Notes: a model not told the origin generated them from the letters alone. A stretch of DNA of 53,917 bases from an uncultured Aeriscardovia sp. (GCA_903789535.1 CAIFES010000007.1:36768-90684), one strand, 5' to 3'. Numbered from the stretch's first letter, positions 39,839-50,300 are shown. Translations and numbers: made by a program.

Positions 39839-40254
39839 GCGAACAGATCGGTGATCTTCTGCCAGAACCTGCGCTCGGAGGCGCGGATGTCGCGGATTCT
39901 CTGGAGCAGCTCGTCGAAATAGTCCTTGCCAAACGGACGACCGTTCTTAAGCATGTCATCGTTGAGAACGAAGCCTTTGATGATGTACTCGCGCAGTGTT
40001 GTGGTAGCCCACTGGCGGAATCTGGTGGCCTGCATGCTGTTGACGCGGTACCCCACGGCGATGATCGCGTCGAGGTTATAGAAGGCGACCTGCCGTCGAA
40101 CCGTTCTGCTGCCTTCGTTTTGAACTTGTACAAAAAATGTACTAGTTCGATTTTCATCCAGCTCGCCGGATTCAAATATGTCCCGCAGATGTCTGGCGAT
40201 GGTCTGGGATGTCACGTTAAAGAGTTGTCCCATCGCCTTCTGTGTCAGCCACAT
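39751..40254 (-). pseudogene. RhuM-family remnant
   Basis: The open frame of 167 codons reads WLTQKAMGQLFNVTSQTIARHLRDIFESGELDEN, then FYNLDAIIAVGYRVNS, FRQWATTTLREYIIKGF, and YFDELLQRIRDIRASERRFWQKITDLFA, the typical order of RhuM virulence-associated proteins. The usual first 20 or so residues are missing, and similarity stops near residue 140, where the frame runs into sequence antisense to mpg. Both ends are lost, so this is probably a decayed gene. RhuM genes are often found near Fic or mobile elements; none is seen here. Confidence 0.75.
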
Positions 40255-40355
40255 CGTCTCGTCCGCGGTTCGCTGATTCTGGCATCACAAGGCTGGCATC
40301 ACAACGCCGGCGCCACCAAGCTGACATCGCCAGACGGGTCAGTAGTCTGGGAGGC

Positions 40356-41828
40356 ATGATGCACAACGTTTTCGCCGTGATCGGTGCCGGCCCGGCCGGC
40401 CTGTATGCCGCCGACCGCATTTTGCGGACCGTCCACGGATCGCATGTGGATGTGTTCGAGAAGAACCCAGTGCCGATGGGACTGCTGCGCTACGGCGTAG
40501 CCCCCGACCATCCGTCTATCAAACGTGTGCAGACGAGCCTCGACCGCATTCTCGACAACCCGCGCCTGCGCCTGTTCACCGGCGTGCATGTGGGTGTGGG
40601 CCGTGGCGCTTCCTCCCATGCCGACCCGCACAACGATCTGACCCTTTCCGAGCTGCGCGCGGGATACACGGCCGTCATCATCGCCACCGGCTCCTCGCAT
40701 GGCCGCAGGCTCGTCATCCCCGGCTCTGATGCGGTCAATTTCCATGATGCGGCCGATTTCACCGCCTGGTACAACAGCGCCCCCGGTGCCCCGACAAACT
40801 GGGATCTGACGACCCCCATCGTCGCGGTGATCGGCGGAGGCAACGTCGCCCTCGATGTGACGCGTATGCTGCTGTGCTCGCCCGAGGAGCTGGAGAAGAC
40901 CGATGTGGCGCCCTCCGTCATCAACCGCTACGTGCATTCGGCCGTCAGCGAGGTGCATGTCTTCGTGCGTCGCGGCCCGGCGCAGGCGAAATGGGACGCC
41001 CGCCAGCTGCGTGACCTGCGTTCCATGCCGAACATCACCCTCAACTTCGATGACCGTGATTTTGTGCAGTGCGCCGACGAGCTGGAGGCCCCTGACGCCG
41101 CCCAGCCCGATCATTCGCACAAGGCCGTCCTGCGCATGATGGAGCGTCTTGACCGCGCCGAGCGGGACGACCCGGGCACCGACCCGGATCCCGCGGTCGA
41201 CCCGGCCGCCGCCCGTCTGTCCTCCGCGCAGGACCGTCAGGTCTACTTCCACTTCTACAGCCAGCCCGTCGAGGTGCCCACCGACGATGACGGCGAGGTG
41301 ACCGGCCTTGTCACCGACCGCACCCACGTGGATGCTTCCGGACACGCCGCACCCGATGGCGAGGACCAGCGCACCTGGCATCTTTCCGCCGTCTATTCCG
41401 CCATCGGCTATCAGCCCGACGGCCTCGGCTCGCTGCCGCTCGAGCCTGCCACCGGCGCGCTGCTCAACAAGGACGGTCGTCTTGTCAGCCCCGACGGGCG
41501 GATCGTGCGCGGTGTGTACGCCACCGGCTGGGCGCGTCGAGGCGCGCGCGGGCTCGTCGCCGACACCCAGACGGATGCGCATGCGCTGGGGGACCTTGTC
41601 GCCGCCGATGTGCTGGCGAACGAGCTGCCCGATCCTGCCGATCCCCTCTTCGATCCCATCACCGTTCTGCGCTCGCGTGGTGTGCGCTATGGCGGCATCG
41701 ACGGCTGGCGCCGCGTGGAGCAGGCCGAGCGGCAGGCGGGCATCGCCTCCAGCCGCCAGAAGGCGAAGATCTCCGATATGGACGAGCTGGAGCGCCTTTC
41801 TGTCGCCCGTCCCGATGATCAGCGATAG
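40356..41828 (+). CDS. fprA: Ferredoxin/flavodoxin-NADP+ reductase, FprA type
   Basis: 490 residues. An FAD-binding GAGPAG at 10-15, the adrenodoxin-reductase pattern PMGLLRYGVAPDHPSIK, an NADP-binding VIGGGNVALDVTRML, and a C-terminal YATGWARRGARGLVADTQTDA typical of glutathione-reductase-type ferredoxin reductases. It moves electrons between NADPH and ferredoxin in the cytosol. GGGAGG lies just before two ATG codons, at 40356 and 40359; the second has better spacing. A D/P/A-rich insert lies near 270-290. Upstream is the RhuM remnant on the opposite strand. Confidence 0.92.
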   Translation: MMHNVFAVIGAGPAGLYAADRILRTVHGSHVDVFEKNPVPMGLLRYGVAPDHPSIKRVQTSLDRILDNPRLRLFTGVHVGVGRGASSHADPHNDLTLSELRAGYTAVIIATGSSHGRRLVIPGSDAVNFHDAADFTAWYNSAPGAPTNWDLTTPIVAVIGGGNVALDVTRMLLCSPEELEKTDVAPSVINRYVHSAVSEVHVFVRRGPAQAKWDARQLRDLRSMPNITLNFDDRDFVQCADELEAPDAAQPDHSHKAVLRMMERLDRAERDDPGTDPDPAVDPAAARLSSAQDRQVYFHFYSQPVEVPTDDDGEVTGLVTDRTHVDASGHAAPDGEDQRTWHLSAVYSAIGYQPDGLGSLPLEPATGALLNKDGRLVSPDGRIVRGVYATGWARRGARGLVADTQTDAHALGDLVAADVLANELPDPADPLFDPITVLRSRGVRYGGIDGWRRVEQAERQAGIASSRQKAKISDMDELERLSVARPDDQR

Positions 41829-42103
41829 GCGAGCACGGTTCTTTATCCACATATCCACAGCGGTTGCGCACCGGCCGGAATTTTTCCGCGCAGCCATGCA
41901 CAATTCACATTACGGGCAGTGGAAAAACGCGACCGGCGTGTATGTGCGGGCACCCGGGGCGCATGCCCTGACACGCGCAGTTGTACCTGAGAACGTACGT
42001 GGGCACGCACTCTGGCGCGCTTCTTTGCGCACCGGTACCCGCGCTGGTACAGTAAAAACGTCCCTCGGCGGTGATGTACCCTCTGATCCGACTGGGAGAC
42101 AGT

Positions 42104-42174
42104 GCGGGCGTAGTTTATCGGTAGAACGGAGGCTTCCCAAGCCGCAGAGGCGAGTTCGACTCTCGTCGCCCGCT
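42104..42174 (+). tRNA. tRNA-Gly (anticodon CCC)
   Basis: The acceptor stem GCGGGCG (42104-42110) pairs with CGCCCGC (42167-42173), and the discriminator is T. The anticodon loop is TTCCCAA with CCC at 42136-42138, and the T-loop is TTCGACT. One mismatch is seen in the anticodon stem (A-G). CCA is not encoded. recQ begins 17 bases downstream. Confidence 0.95.
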
Positions 42175-42190
42175 CCCAGAAGGTGGTGCC

Positions 42191-44281
42191 ATGCAGACCC
42201 ACGAGCAGTTCAAGCAGCATCTCATGCACCGCCTGCTTTCCGAACAATTCGGTTTTTCTGATTTCCGTCCCGGCCAGAGCGAGCTCATCAGCGCGATCCT
42301 CGACGGTCGCGATGTGCTCGGTGTGCTGCCCACCGGTGCCGGAAAATCCCTGTGTTATGAGCTTCCCGCCCTCATGCTGCCGGGGCTGACCGTCGTCGTC
42401 ACCCCGCTCATCTCGCTCATGCAGGACCAGGTGCGCCGTCTGACGCAGACGGGCATCCCTGCCGCGTTCGTCAACTCCACGCTCACCTACGAGCAGGAGC
42501 GCGACGTCCTCGACGCCACGCTCCGCGCCCAGAACCGTATCCTCTACGTCGCCCCCGAGCGTCTGGAGACGCCGGCGTTCCTCGCTTTTGCGAAAAAGGT
42601 GCCGATCACCATCCTCGCCGTGGACGAGGCGCACTGCGTCAGCCAATGGGGGCAGGATTTCCGTCCCGCCTATCTGCGCATCCCCGATTTCGTCGACCAG
42701 CTGCCGAAAAGGCCTGTCATTGCGGCGTTCACGGCTACCGCTACCCCGCGTACCCGCGACGACATCGCCGCCCGCCTGCGTCTGCGCCACCCGCTCGTGA
42801 CCACCACCACGTTCGACCGGCCCAACCTCACCTGGCAGGTGCTCCAGCCCGCCTCCCGCCGCGAGCGCACCGACTGGATTCTCGACTGGGCGCTCTCCCA
42901 CAAGGGCGAGCCGGGCATCGTCTACTGTTCCACGCGCAAGGCCGTCGACGACCTCGCCGACCGGCTGGAGGATGCGGGTGTATCGGCCCGTCCCTATCAC
43001 GCCGGGCACAGCGGCGAGGAGCGTGAGCGCAACCAGGCCGATTTTCTGTCCGGGAAAGTCTCGGTGATTGTGGCCACCAACGCGTTCGGCATGGGCATCG
43101 ACAAGCCTGATGTGCGCTGGGTGCTGCACAACAACGCCCCGCAGAACCTCGAGGAGTATTACCAGGAGGCCGGCCGCGCGGGGCGTGATGGCAAACCCTC
43201 CGACTGCGTGCTGCTGTGGATGGAGGGCGATTTCCATACCTCGCGGCGGTTCATCGATGAGGCAGGGCGCGGCAACGACGAGCTGGACGAGGCCGACCGT
43301 CAGGCTGTTCGCCGCCATCTGAGCGATCTGCTCGAGGCCATGCATTCGTATTGCCTGACCACCGGCTGCCTGCGCAACGCGATCCTCGACTATTTCGGCG
43401 AGCACAAGAGCGAGCCGTGCGGGCGCTGCACGAACTGTCGTCTCGCCGCCTCGGGACAGCAGGCCGGGCGGGATGTGACCGTCGAGGCGCGCGGGATCCT
43501 CGCCGTGGTGGGGGAGATGGGCGAGCGGCTGCCGTACGCGCTCGGCCGGTCGAAGGTGATCTCCATCGCGCTGGGCCAGTCCGGCCCGGAGCTGGAGAAG
43601 GTGATGCCCGACGACTGGGACAGCTTCGGCCTTCTCGCTGATACACCGTTGGCGCGATCCTCCTCGACCACTGCCTACGCGAGGGTGCTGCGCCAGGTGG
43701 TCGACCAGCTGCTCGCCAGCGGGATCCTCGCGAGCGGACGCTATTCGAGCCTTGAGCCCGGGCCGCGCTTCTCCGAGGCGCAGTCGTCCGATTTTACGCT
43801 CTCCATCCGTCGCCACCGGTCTGTGCGTCTGTCGAGGAGTCTGTCAGGCGGGGGCTTTGGGTCGTCATCGCATTCCGGCCTTCGTGCCCGTCGTTCTGCG
43901 GTTCCTGCCGTGGTGGGCGGGGCGGTCGGCTCTGGCGATTCTGGTGATACGGTCATCGATCCGTCTACGGGCGAGATTCTCAATCGGTCTTCCATGGATA
44001 CCGATCAGGCAACCGTTGTCACCTCCGGGCAGGCCCCTGTCACCGACCAGATCGCCGACCAGGACGCGGAGGCCCTGTTCCAGCAGCTGCGACGCGTTCG
44101 TCTGCGACTGGCGAAAAAGGAGGGCGTCCCCGCTTTCCGCATCGCCACCAACAAGACGCTCAAAAACATCGTCATCGCCCGTCCTGCCGACATCGACGCG
44201 CTGCTCGAGGTGAACGGGGTGGGTCCGGCCACGGCGGAAAAATATGGGAAAGCCTTTATTGACGCCCTCAAGGAGGAATGA
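42191..44281 (+). CDS. recQ: ATP-dependent DNA helicase RecQ
   Basis: 696 residues. Helicase motif 0 (FGFSDFRPGQSELI), Walker A TGAGKS at 48-53, DEAH at 145-148 and motif VI YYQEAGRAGRDG are present. The zinc-binding domain has CLTTGCLRNAILDYFGEH then CGRCTNC, and the C-terminus has an HRDC domain (FRIATNKTLKNIVIARP to GVGPATAEKYG). RecQ unwinds DNA 3'-5' in recombination and fork repair. A low-complexity S/R-rich linker lies between the winged-helix region and HRDC. The ATG is close to the tRNA-Gly end. The next gene starts four bases after the stop. Confidence 0.95.
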   Translation: MQTHEQFKQHLMHRLLSEQFGFSDFRPGQSELISAILDGRDVLGVLPTGAGKSLCYELPALMLPGLTVVVTPLISLMQDQVRRLTQTGIPAAFVNSTLTYEQERDVLDATLRAQNRILYVAPERLETPAFLAFAKKVPITILAVDEAHCVSQWGQDFRPAYLRIPDFVDQLPKRPVIAAFTATATPRTRDDIAARLRLRHPLVTTTTFDRPNLTWQVLQPASRRERTDWILDWALSHKGEPGIVYCSTRKAVDDLADRLEDAGVSARPYHAGHSGEERERNQADFLSGKVSVIVATNAFGMGIDKPDVRWVLHNNAPQNLEEYYQEAGRAGRDGKPSDCVLLWMEGDFHTSRRFIDEAGRGNDELDEADRQAVRRHLSDLLEAMHSYCLTTGCLRNAILDYFGEHKSEPCGRCTNCRLAASGQQAGRDVTVEARGILAVVGEMGERLPYALGRSKVISIALGQSGPELEKVMPDDWDSFGLLADTPLARSSSTTAYARVLRQVVDQLLASGILASGRYSSLEPGPRFSEAQSSDFTLSIRRHRSVRLSRSLSGGGFGSSSHSGLRARRSAVPAVVGGAVGSGDSGDTVIDPSTGEILNRSSMDTDQATVVTSGQAPVTDQIADQDAEALFQQLRRVRLRLAKKEGVPAFRIATNKTLKNIVIARPADIDALLEVNGVGPATAEKYGKAFIDALKEE

Positions 44282-44284
44282 AGC

Positions 44285-45265
44285 ATGTCTGTGGGAATCG
44301 CACTCGGCTTGATCGCCGTCGGCCTCGTGACTGGCACCATCACCAGCCTCGTGGGCGCCAGCGGCGTGATGGTCGTCGTCCCCGCCCTCACCATGCTGTT
44401 CCACATGAACGCGCATATGGCCATCGGCTCCAGCCTCCTGGTGGACGTCATCACCTCCGCCGTGGTCGCCATCGGCTACTTCCGCGCCAAGAACGTGCGC
44501 CTCGAGGAGGGCCTGTGGATCGCCGCCGCCTCGGTGCTCGGCGCCTTCGTGGGCGCCCGCTGGGCCGGTGCGATCCCCGAGGGGCCTCTCACCCTCGTTT
44601 TTGCGATCGTGATGATCGTCTCCGGCATCGCCACGCTCGTCAACGCCTCCAAGAAGTCGGTTGCTTCTGCCGAGATTGCGGAAGAGAAGGCGGCGAAGAC
44701 CGATGATGCGGTTGCGGCGAAGGTTGATGGCAAGGCTTCGGACAAGGCTGACGGCACTGTTGCGGCAGCGGCGAACGATGCTGTTACGGCAAAGACCGTA
44801 CAGAACGCTTCCGACACCGCCATCTCCGAGAAGACCACCGACGCAGCTTCCGACGGTTCGAAGAGTGCCGGCCTGCACTTCAAGGCGAAGTGGCAGCAGA
44901 TCCTCGCGCTCATCGTCGTCGGCTTCGCCATCGGCATCATCTCCGGTCTCGTGGGTGCCGGCGGCGGCGTGATGGTCCTCCTCGCTCTCATCTTCATCCT
45001 GCGCTACCCGATGCATGAGGCTGTCGGCACCTCCACCGTCATCATGGCCATCACCGCGCTCGCCTCGACCATCGGCTACGGCATGCAGGGCAGTATCGAT
45101 TACCAGTGGTCGCTGCTCATCGCCCTCGGTGCCGTGGTCGCCGGCATCATCGGCTCCAAGTTCGCCAACAAGATCGACGAGCGCCGCCTCAAGCAGATCG
45201 TCTCCATCCTCTTCATCGTTATCGGCGTACTCATGTGCGTCATGCAGCTCGTCTCCGGCAAGTGA
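44285..45265 (+). CDS. TauE/SafE family (DUF81) anion exporter
   Basis: 326 residues. Two hydrophobic halves, each with a glycine-rich repeat (GLVTGTITSLVGASG and GFAIGIISGLVGAGGG), show the internal duplication of TauE/SafE transporters, which export sulfite or organosulfonates. A hydrophilic A/K/D-rich linker of about 75 residues (118-195) separates the halves and is longer than usual. AAGGAGGA lies before the ATG within the recQ end, so it is probably co-transcribed with recQ. The substrate is not known. Confidence 0.88.
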   Translation: MSVGIALGLIAVGLVTGTITSLVGASGVMVVVPALTMLFHMNAHMAIGSSLLVDVITSAVVAIGYFRAKNVRLEEGLWIAAASVLGAFVGARWAGAIPEGPLTLVFAIVMIVSGIATLVNASKKSVASAEIAEEKAAKTDDAVAAKVDGKASDKADGTVAAAANDAVTAKTVQNASDTAISEKTTDAASDGSKSAGLHFKAKWQQILALIVVGFAIGIISGLVGAGGGVMVLLALIFILRYPMHEAVGTSTVIMAITALASTIGYGMQGSIDYQWSLLIALGAVVAGIIGSKFANKIDERRLKQIVSILFIVIGVLMCVMQLVSGK

Positions 45266-45305
45266 GGTTTGTCAGGCCTGTGAGGCTGTGAAGGCTGCTT
45301 GGAAA

Positions 45306-45416
45306 CCGGCGGATTTTCTCCTGTGGGATATCGTCCATCGATATCACAAAGTGATGGTGCGGGATCATCTGATATCGCAAAATCACCACGGGGGATGATC
45401 CGCCGGCTTTTATTTT
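45306..45416 (+). terminator. Possible terminator after the TauE/SafE gene
   Basis: CCGGCGGAT at 45306-45314 pairs with ATCCGCCGG at 45398-45406, enclosing about 80 bases with smaller inverted repeats, then CTTTTATTTTT. The long loop makes it atypical. Confidence 0.5.
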
Positions 45417-45433
45417 TGGGTTAAGGTGTGGGC

Positions 45434-45613
45434 ATGATCGAACTGCTGCTGTCCGTCTTCGTTGTGTGTCTTGTCGTGCGGATCATTTTCGCCCTTGTGC
45501 GCGGGGGCGTGGAGGCGCTGCTGCAGCTCATTTTCCATCCGCTGCACTCGCTCGCCGTCATTTGCGGCTTCGTGTTTGTGATCGGCCTGATTGGCGCGAT
45601 ATTCGGTGTGTGA
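45434..45613 (+). CDS. Small hydrophobic membrane protein
   Basis: 59 residues, almost all in two membrane helices (about 2-23 and 38-58) with a basic turn between them. No family was recognised. ATG at 45434 has AAGG seven bases upstream; GTG at 45428 is an alternative. It could be a small accessory membrane protein; function unknown. Confidence 0.55.
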   Translation: MIELLLSVFVVCLVVRIIFALVRGGVEALLQLIFHPLHSLAVICGFVFVIGLIGAIFGV

Positions 45614-45718
45614 GAAGCCGGGCGTGAGAGGGCTGAATGTGTGAGAGGCCGGGCAGCTCAGCGAGGCAAAATTCAGGCGGAATACCCTCTACGGCCTGAC
45701 GCGGGCTTTTAAAAGAGG

Positions 45719-45915
45719 TCTATCCGCGCTCGTTGGGGCACAATCGAAAGCGCGCAATGATCTATCTGCGTTCATTGGGGTCGGTCGATTCGCGTAATGA
45801 CGATAGTCCCGTTGAAACGGCAAGGGGAAGGGTACGCCTCACATATTGTGACAGCCCCAACGAGCGCAAATAGACGCCACGGGAAGCGCGAATCTACCCC
45901 AATGAACGCAGATAG
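45719..45915. repeat. Four-copy extragenic repeat, two direct and two inverted
   Basis: A unit close to CTATCTGCGTTCATTGGGG occurs at 45720-45738 and 45762-45780 in plus orientation and inverted at about 45855-45873 and 45897-45915. Copies two and four match exactly; the others differ at a few bases. Pairs could form a large stem-loop. It fills most of the 341-base gap between the small membrane protein and the GH43-like gene, which holds no other feature. Confidence 0.85.
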
Positions 45916-45954
45916 GCGTCGCCCTCCTTCCAACCCTCGGAGCGCGGTATGAGT

Positions 45955-47190
45955 TTATGCCTGCAGACGCAGCTTTGCGCCCTCGGGCCGCAGCGTGAAG
46001 AAGCGCGTCGAGGACTGATCTGAGACGGTGAGGATCGCCTGGCCTGCGTCGTCATTCTGCGGTGCTGATTCCTCTGTTGTGTCGGCTTTCTCTGTCGTAT
46101 CAGCCGTGACGCTCAGACGCAGCGGGACACATGTCATAGCATGTGTCGTGGCATTTGGGCCGGCACTCGTTGTGGCGCCAGGCCCGTCGAACGCCACCGG
46201 GCCGAGCTTCTTCCACGGTCCGCCCAGATGCGGCGCGCTCGCCGAGAGAATTCGGCCGGCATCGTCGATCCACAGCAGATAGAACGTTCCGCCGAGCCGC
46301 ACGACCTGCGGCGAGCCGAATCGGGATATATCGTCCGGTACGATTTCGGGCGCGATACGGATCTCACGCGAGCGATGCACGCCCAGCGCCAGCTCCATCC
46401 GGTCCTCGCCGAGCGTGCAGAGCGTCACCGCCTCGCCGCCCAGGCCCCACACAAGCCAGTCCGTGCGCACGGGACGGTCGGACACGGGCAGGATCTGGCC
46501 GAACTCGTCCACCTCCACCGGCAGGCCCAGCACCCCCGGATCCGTGGCGCGTCCCCATTGCCGCACCCGCACGATCGGCGTGCGACGCACGGTGAACGGC
46601 CCGTCCGGCCGGGAAGACCATGCTGCGCCGATCTGCCCGTCCACTTCGAAATACAGATAGATCCTGCCTTTGTAGCGCATCACAGCCGGATGTATCGGCT
46701 GATTTGGGCGATGGTCTGATAACTGCTGGTTCGACGATGTGCCATTGTCGACAGTGCGATTGCAGTCATGGGCGGCTTGGTTGCGGGCGTCATAGCTGTG
46801 GCTGGAATTCTGCTTGCGACCGTGATCCGCCGGCACCCACGGGATATCCTGCAGCCGCAACACCTGCCCGGCCTCGCTCCAATGCCGCAGATCCGTGCTC
46901 GTCCACACATACAGGTCGTCAGAAGAGGAAGGGTCTGCGGAGGAGCGGGAGTTTGAGGAGGGGGAGTCCGGGAAAGTCCTGTGAGAAGAGATAGCGGGGG
47001 AGGGCCGGGAAGAGCCTGAAAGAGAGCGTGTGGGGATACTCGCCTTGCGCCCGTACAGATACCACAGACCGGAAATCTCCTCATCGCTTTGGTTCCGGTC
47101 GACGAAGCCGTCGATGTCGTCCAGACGGGTGAGGAACGCGTCGGTGATGCATGAAACACCTATGTTGGCAGTGCTTGTCCGCTGTGTCAT
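45955..47190 (-). CDS. GH43-like five-bladed beta-propeller protein
   Basis: 411 residues. Blade-like motifs recur: LWYLYGRKAS, DLYVWTSTDLRHWSEAGQVL, HPAVMRYKGRIYLYFEVDGQIGAAWSSRPDGPF, and SPQVVRLGGTFYLLWIDDAGRILSASAPHLGGPWK. This pattern is shared with family 43 glycosidases and related proteins, which act on arabinose- or xylose-containing glycans, but the catalytic acids were not identified. There is no signal peptide, so it would be cytosolic. Two hydrophilic Ser/Asn-rich inserts (about 55-90 and 125-160) break up the blades. ATG at 47190; only a weak GGGAAACGG lies upstream. Confidence 0.6.
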   Translation of the reverse strand: MTQRTSTANIGVSCITDAFLTRLDDIDGFVDRNQSDEEISGLWYLYGRKASIPTRSLSGSSRPSPAISSHRTFPDSPSSNSRSSADPSSSDDLYVWTSTDLRHWSEAGQVLRLQDIPWVPADHGRKQNSSHSYDARNQAAHDCNRTVDNGTSSNQQLSDHRPNQPIHPAVMRYKGRIYLYFEVDGQIGAAWSSRPDGPFTVRRTPIVRVRQWGRATDPGVLGLPVEVDEFGQILPVSDRPVRTDWLVWGLGGEAVTLCTLGEDRMELALGVHRSREIRIAPEIVPDDISRFGSPQVVRLGGTFYLLWIDDAGRILSASAPHLGGPWKKLGPVAFDGPGATTSAGPNATTHAMTCVPLRLSVTADTTEKADTTEESAPQNDDAGQAILTVSDQSSTRFFTLRPEGAKLRLQA

Positions 47191-47303
47191 CCGTTTCCCA
47201 TTTCTCTGTGGCTTTCCCTGTGGCCGTCATCTGCGTCGGTGCGGAATACAGCCGTTTCAAGCCTAGTTCATCGAAGATGGCACATGGGTGTGGCGCCGGC
47301 ATA

Positions 47304-47352
47304 CAAAAAGGCCTTCCCGCTTGCCCCCGAAGAGGTTGTGCGGAAAGGCCTT
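47304..47352 (-). terminator. Rho-independent terminator of the coiled-coil gene
   Basis: On the minus strand AAGGCCTT (47352-47345) pairs with AAGGCCTT (47315-47308), with extra CCG/CGG pairs, followed by TTTTTG. Confidence 0.85.
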
Positions 47353-47396
47353 GAGTATTTTCACTCACTGATCGGAAGGATCAGCGAGTGCGGCGC

Positions 47397-50300
47397 TCAC
47401 TCGTGCTTGCGGGAGAGGGCCAGGCCGGTGCCTGCGGAGAGCAGGACGACGGCGGCGGCAACGGCGGCGACGGAGTCGGCACCGGTCTCGGCGAGACCAG
47501 CCTTCTTCTCGTTCTTATCGCCGGCCTTGACGACGACCTTGCCGCCCTTGCTGTCGGACTTGGAGTCCTTGGCAGGGATGACGACGCAGTCCTCACGGAC
47601 CTGGAACTTGGCGATCTCCGCCTCGATGGCCTTGTGCGCGGCGACGGCCTTGTCGAGGGCGACGGACGCCTTCATGGCATCGGCCACGGCGGCAGCGTGC
47701 TCAGGGGTGGCATCGTCGAGATCCTGCTGGGCCTGCTTGGCCTCGCGCTCGAGCTTCTGGGCCTCGCGGTTGGCAAGCTGGAACTTGCGCTCGGCGGCCT
47801 TGAAGGCGTCAGAGGCGCTGGTCAGAGCAGCCTTGGCGTCGTCGAAGTTCTTGTGAGCCTTGAGCAGGTTGGTGTGGGCGGCATCAAGAGCATCGTTGTA
47901 GTTCTGGATGGCGTCGTAGCCCTCGCCAAACTCCTGGACGAAGAGCTTGTAGTTCGGGTCGTTCTCGGCGTTCTTGAGCTGGGTGGTCAGACCATCGAGC
48001 TTGTTCTGTGCCTCGGACTGCTTCTTCAGAGCGTCGGAGTAGCGGTCGTAGCCAGCCTTGGCAGCCTGGATGTTCGCCACACGCTTCTGCGCGTTCCTGA
48101 GCGACTCGTTGGCGACCTTGAGGCCGTTGTTGGCCTTGTCGAGCGCGACCTGACGACGCATGACGTTTGCACGCGGCTCCGCGGTGTTCTGCTCGGCCAG
48201 CTCAGCCTTCTGTGCGCGCGTCTGGGCGTCGTCGTACAGATCCTGGAACTTCTTGTCGGCAGCCTTGAGGGCCTCCTTCTTGTCGAGGAGGTCACGCTTG
48301 AGGCTTGCGTGCTTCGTGTTGAGCTTGTTCACTCGGTCCTGTGCAGCGGTAGCGCTGGACGAAGCCTCATCAAGGGCGGTCTTCTTAGCATTCTTAGTGC
48401 TGAGGTCCGCGTCGTGCTTCGTGTTTGCCTTGGTCAGGTTGTCACCGGCGAGCTTATCTGCAGCCTTAGCCGTCGAAAGACCGGCATAGGTATCAGCCTG
48501 AGCCTGGTTGAGCGGCGAGTCATTGTCAATAAGCTTGTTGCTGGCCTCTTCCTTGTCAGAAGCCTTCTGGAAGGCATTCTGGGCAGCCTTTGCAGCAACC
48601 TTGGCGGCCTGCAGCTTGTTGGTCAGATCAGAAACCTTGTTGTTTTCGTCACGGACCTTCGGCGCGAGCTGCTGATAGTCGTTATAGTCGTTCAGGAACT
48701 GCTGGGACAGCGCCTGTGCCTGAGCAACGGTCGAAACGCCTGCAGCAGTCTTGGCGTCATTGATTGCCTGGATGTACGGCACTGCGGCGTTGTACATGTC
48801 GATGAATTTCTCGATCGCCTCGAAGCGCTCGTAACGCCCAGTTGCCGGGTTGTAGCCGAAACGAGAATCCGACTGTGCGGTACCAGCGTTGTATGCGTTG
48901 TAGAAGGCGGTCTCGAGCTGCTGTGCCTGAGCGAAGGAAGTGATATTTGCCTTTGCCTGCGCAGCCTTTGCCTCGTTGACAAACGGCGTTGCATCGGCAT
49001 TTGCCTTGATGACCTTGACCCAAGCCTCATTCTTCGTCCACGCATGGCCGTCGTAACCATAGGTGGAGGAAGGACCCTGTGTATAAAGCTTGGTATGCAG
49101 CTGCTGGAGCTTGGCGCTATCTGATTGCTCGACGGACTGTGCCTGCTGAAGCTGCAGTGCGTAAGCAGCCACAGCAGCATCGGCCTTGGAACGAGCCGAA
49201 TAGGCATTGTTCTTGTTGGTCAGATCTGCCTCGTGCTGCTTGCTTGCCTTTGCAAAGGCACCCTGGGCAAGCTTGTAGAAAGCCTTCGCCTTGGTCAGCT
49301 TTTCGTAGGCGTCGCCCTGGGCCTTGTTGAGCGGGGAGTGGTTGCCGACCTTCTCGCTGAGCTTGTCAGCCTCGGCCTTCTTGTCTTGGAAGGCGTCCCA
49401 AGCGGCGTTCTTCTCGTCCAGGGCCTTGTTGGCGGCGGCCTGCGCTTTCAGGAAGGCGTTGTGAGCGAAGCCATAAGCGCCCTTGGCCTTGAGGTAGGCC
49501 TCATAGTTGTCGCCCTGGGCCTTGTTGAGCGGGGAGTCGTTGGCGACCTTCTTGTCAAGCTCGTCAAACTCGGCTTCTTTGGCCTTGAAGGTGTCCCAAG
49601 CGGCGTTCTTCTCCTGGAGGGCCTTGTCGGCCTTGGCGCTTGCCTTGAGGTAGGCGTTGTGGGCGAAGCCGTAGGCACCCTTGGCCTTGAGGTAGGCCTC
49701 GAAGGTGTCGCCCTGGGCCTTGTTGAGCGGGGAGTCGTTGGCGACCTTCTCGTTGAGCTCGTCAACCTCGGCGGACTTCTTGTTGAAGACGGCATTGGCG
49801 AGCTTGGCGACAGTGGCTGCGTTGTTGCTCTTATCGAAGAGCTTGTTGGCAGCGTTGTGTGCCTTGACCCACGCATCGGTGGCCTCTTGAACCCTCTTGT
49901 CAGCCTCTTCCTTGGCATCGAGGGCCTTGTTGACGGCATCGTTAGCTGCGTCGAGGGCCTTATTGGCTTCCTCTGCCTTCTTCTCTGCGGCAGCGAGCTT
50001 CAGACGGTAGGCGGCGACGGCCTTGTTGGCCTCGTCAAGAGCGGCCTTGGCGGCCTTCTTGTTTGCCTGCGCAGTCTTATCTTCAGCCTGTGCGGTTTTG
50101 AGAGCCTGTTCGGCATCAGCCTTGTCGCTTACAGCCTGGTTGACAGCCTTATTGGCCTGATCAAGGGCAGCGCTCTTCTCGTCAGCAGTCTTGCTGGCGG
50201 CGTCAAATGCATCCTTGGCCGGCTGGACCTTAGCCTCAGCCTGGGCAAGAGCATCCTTGACGTCATTGAGCATCTTAAGGTTCTTGTCGGCGGTCTGCTT

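Noticed and set aside
45719-45915. A CRISPR array at the four-copy repeat
   Set aside because: Only four copies, in mixed orientation, with unequal spacing and no cas genes.
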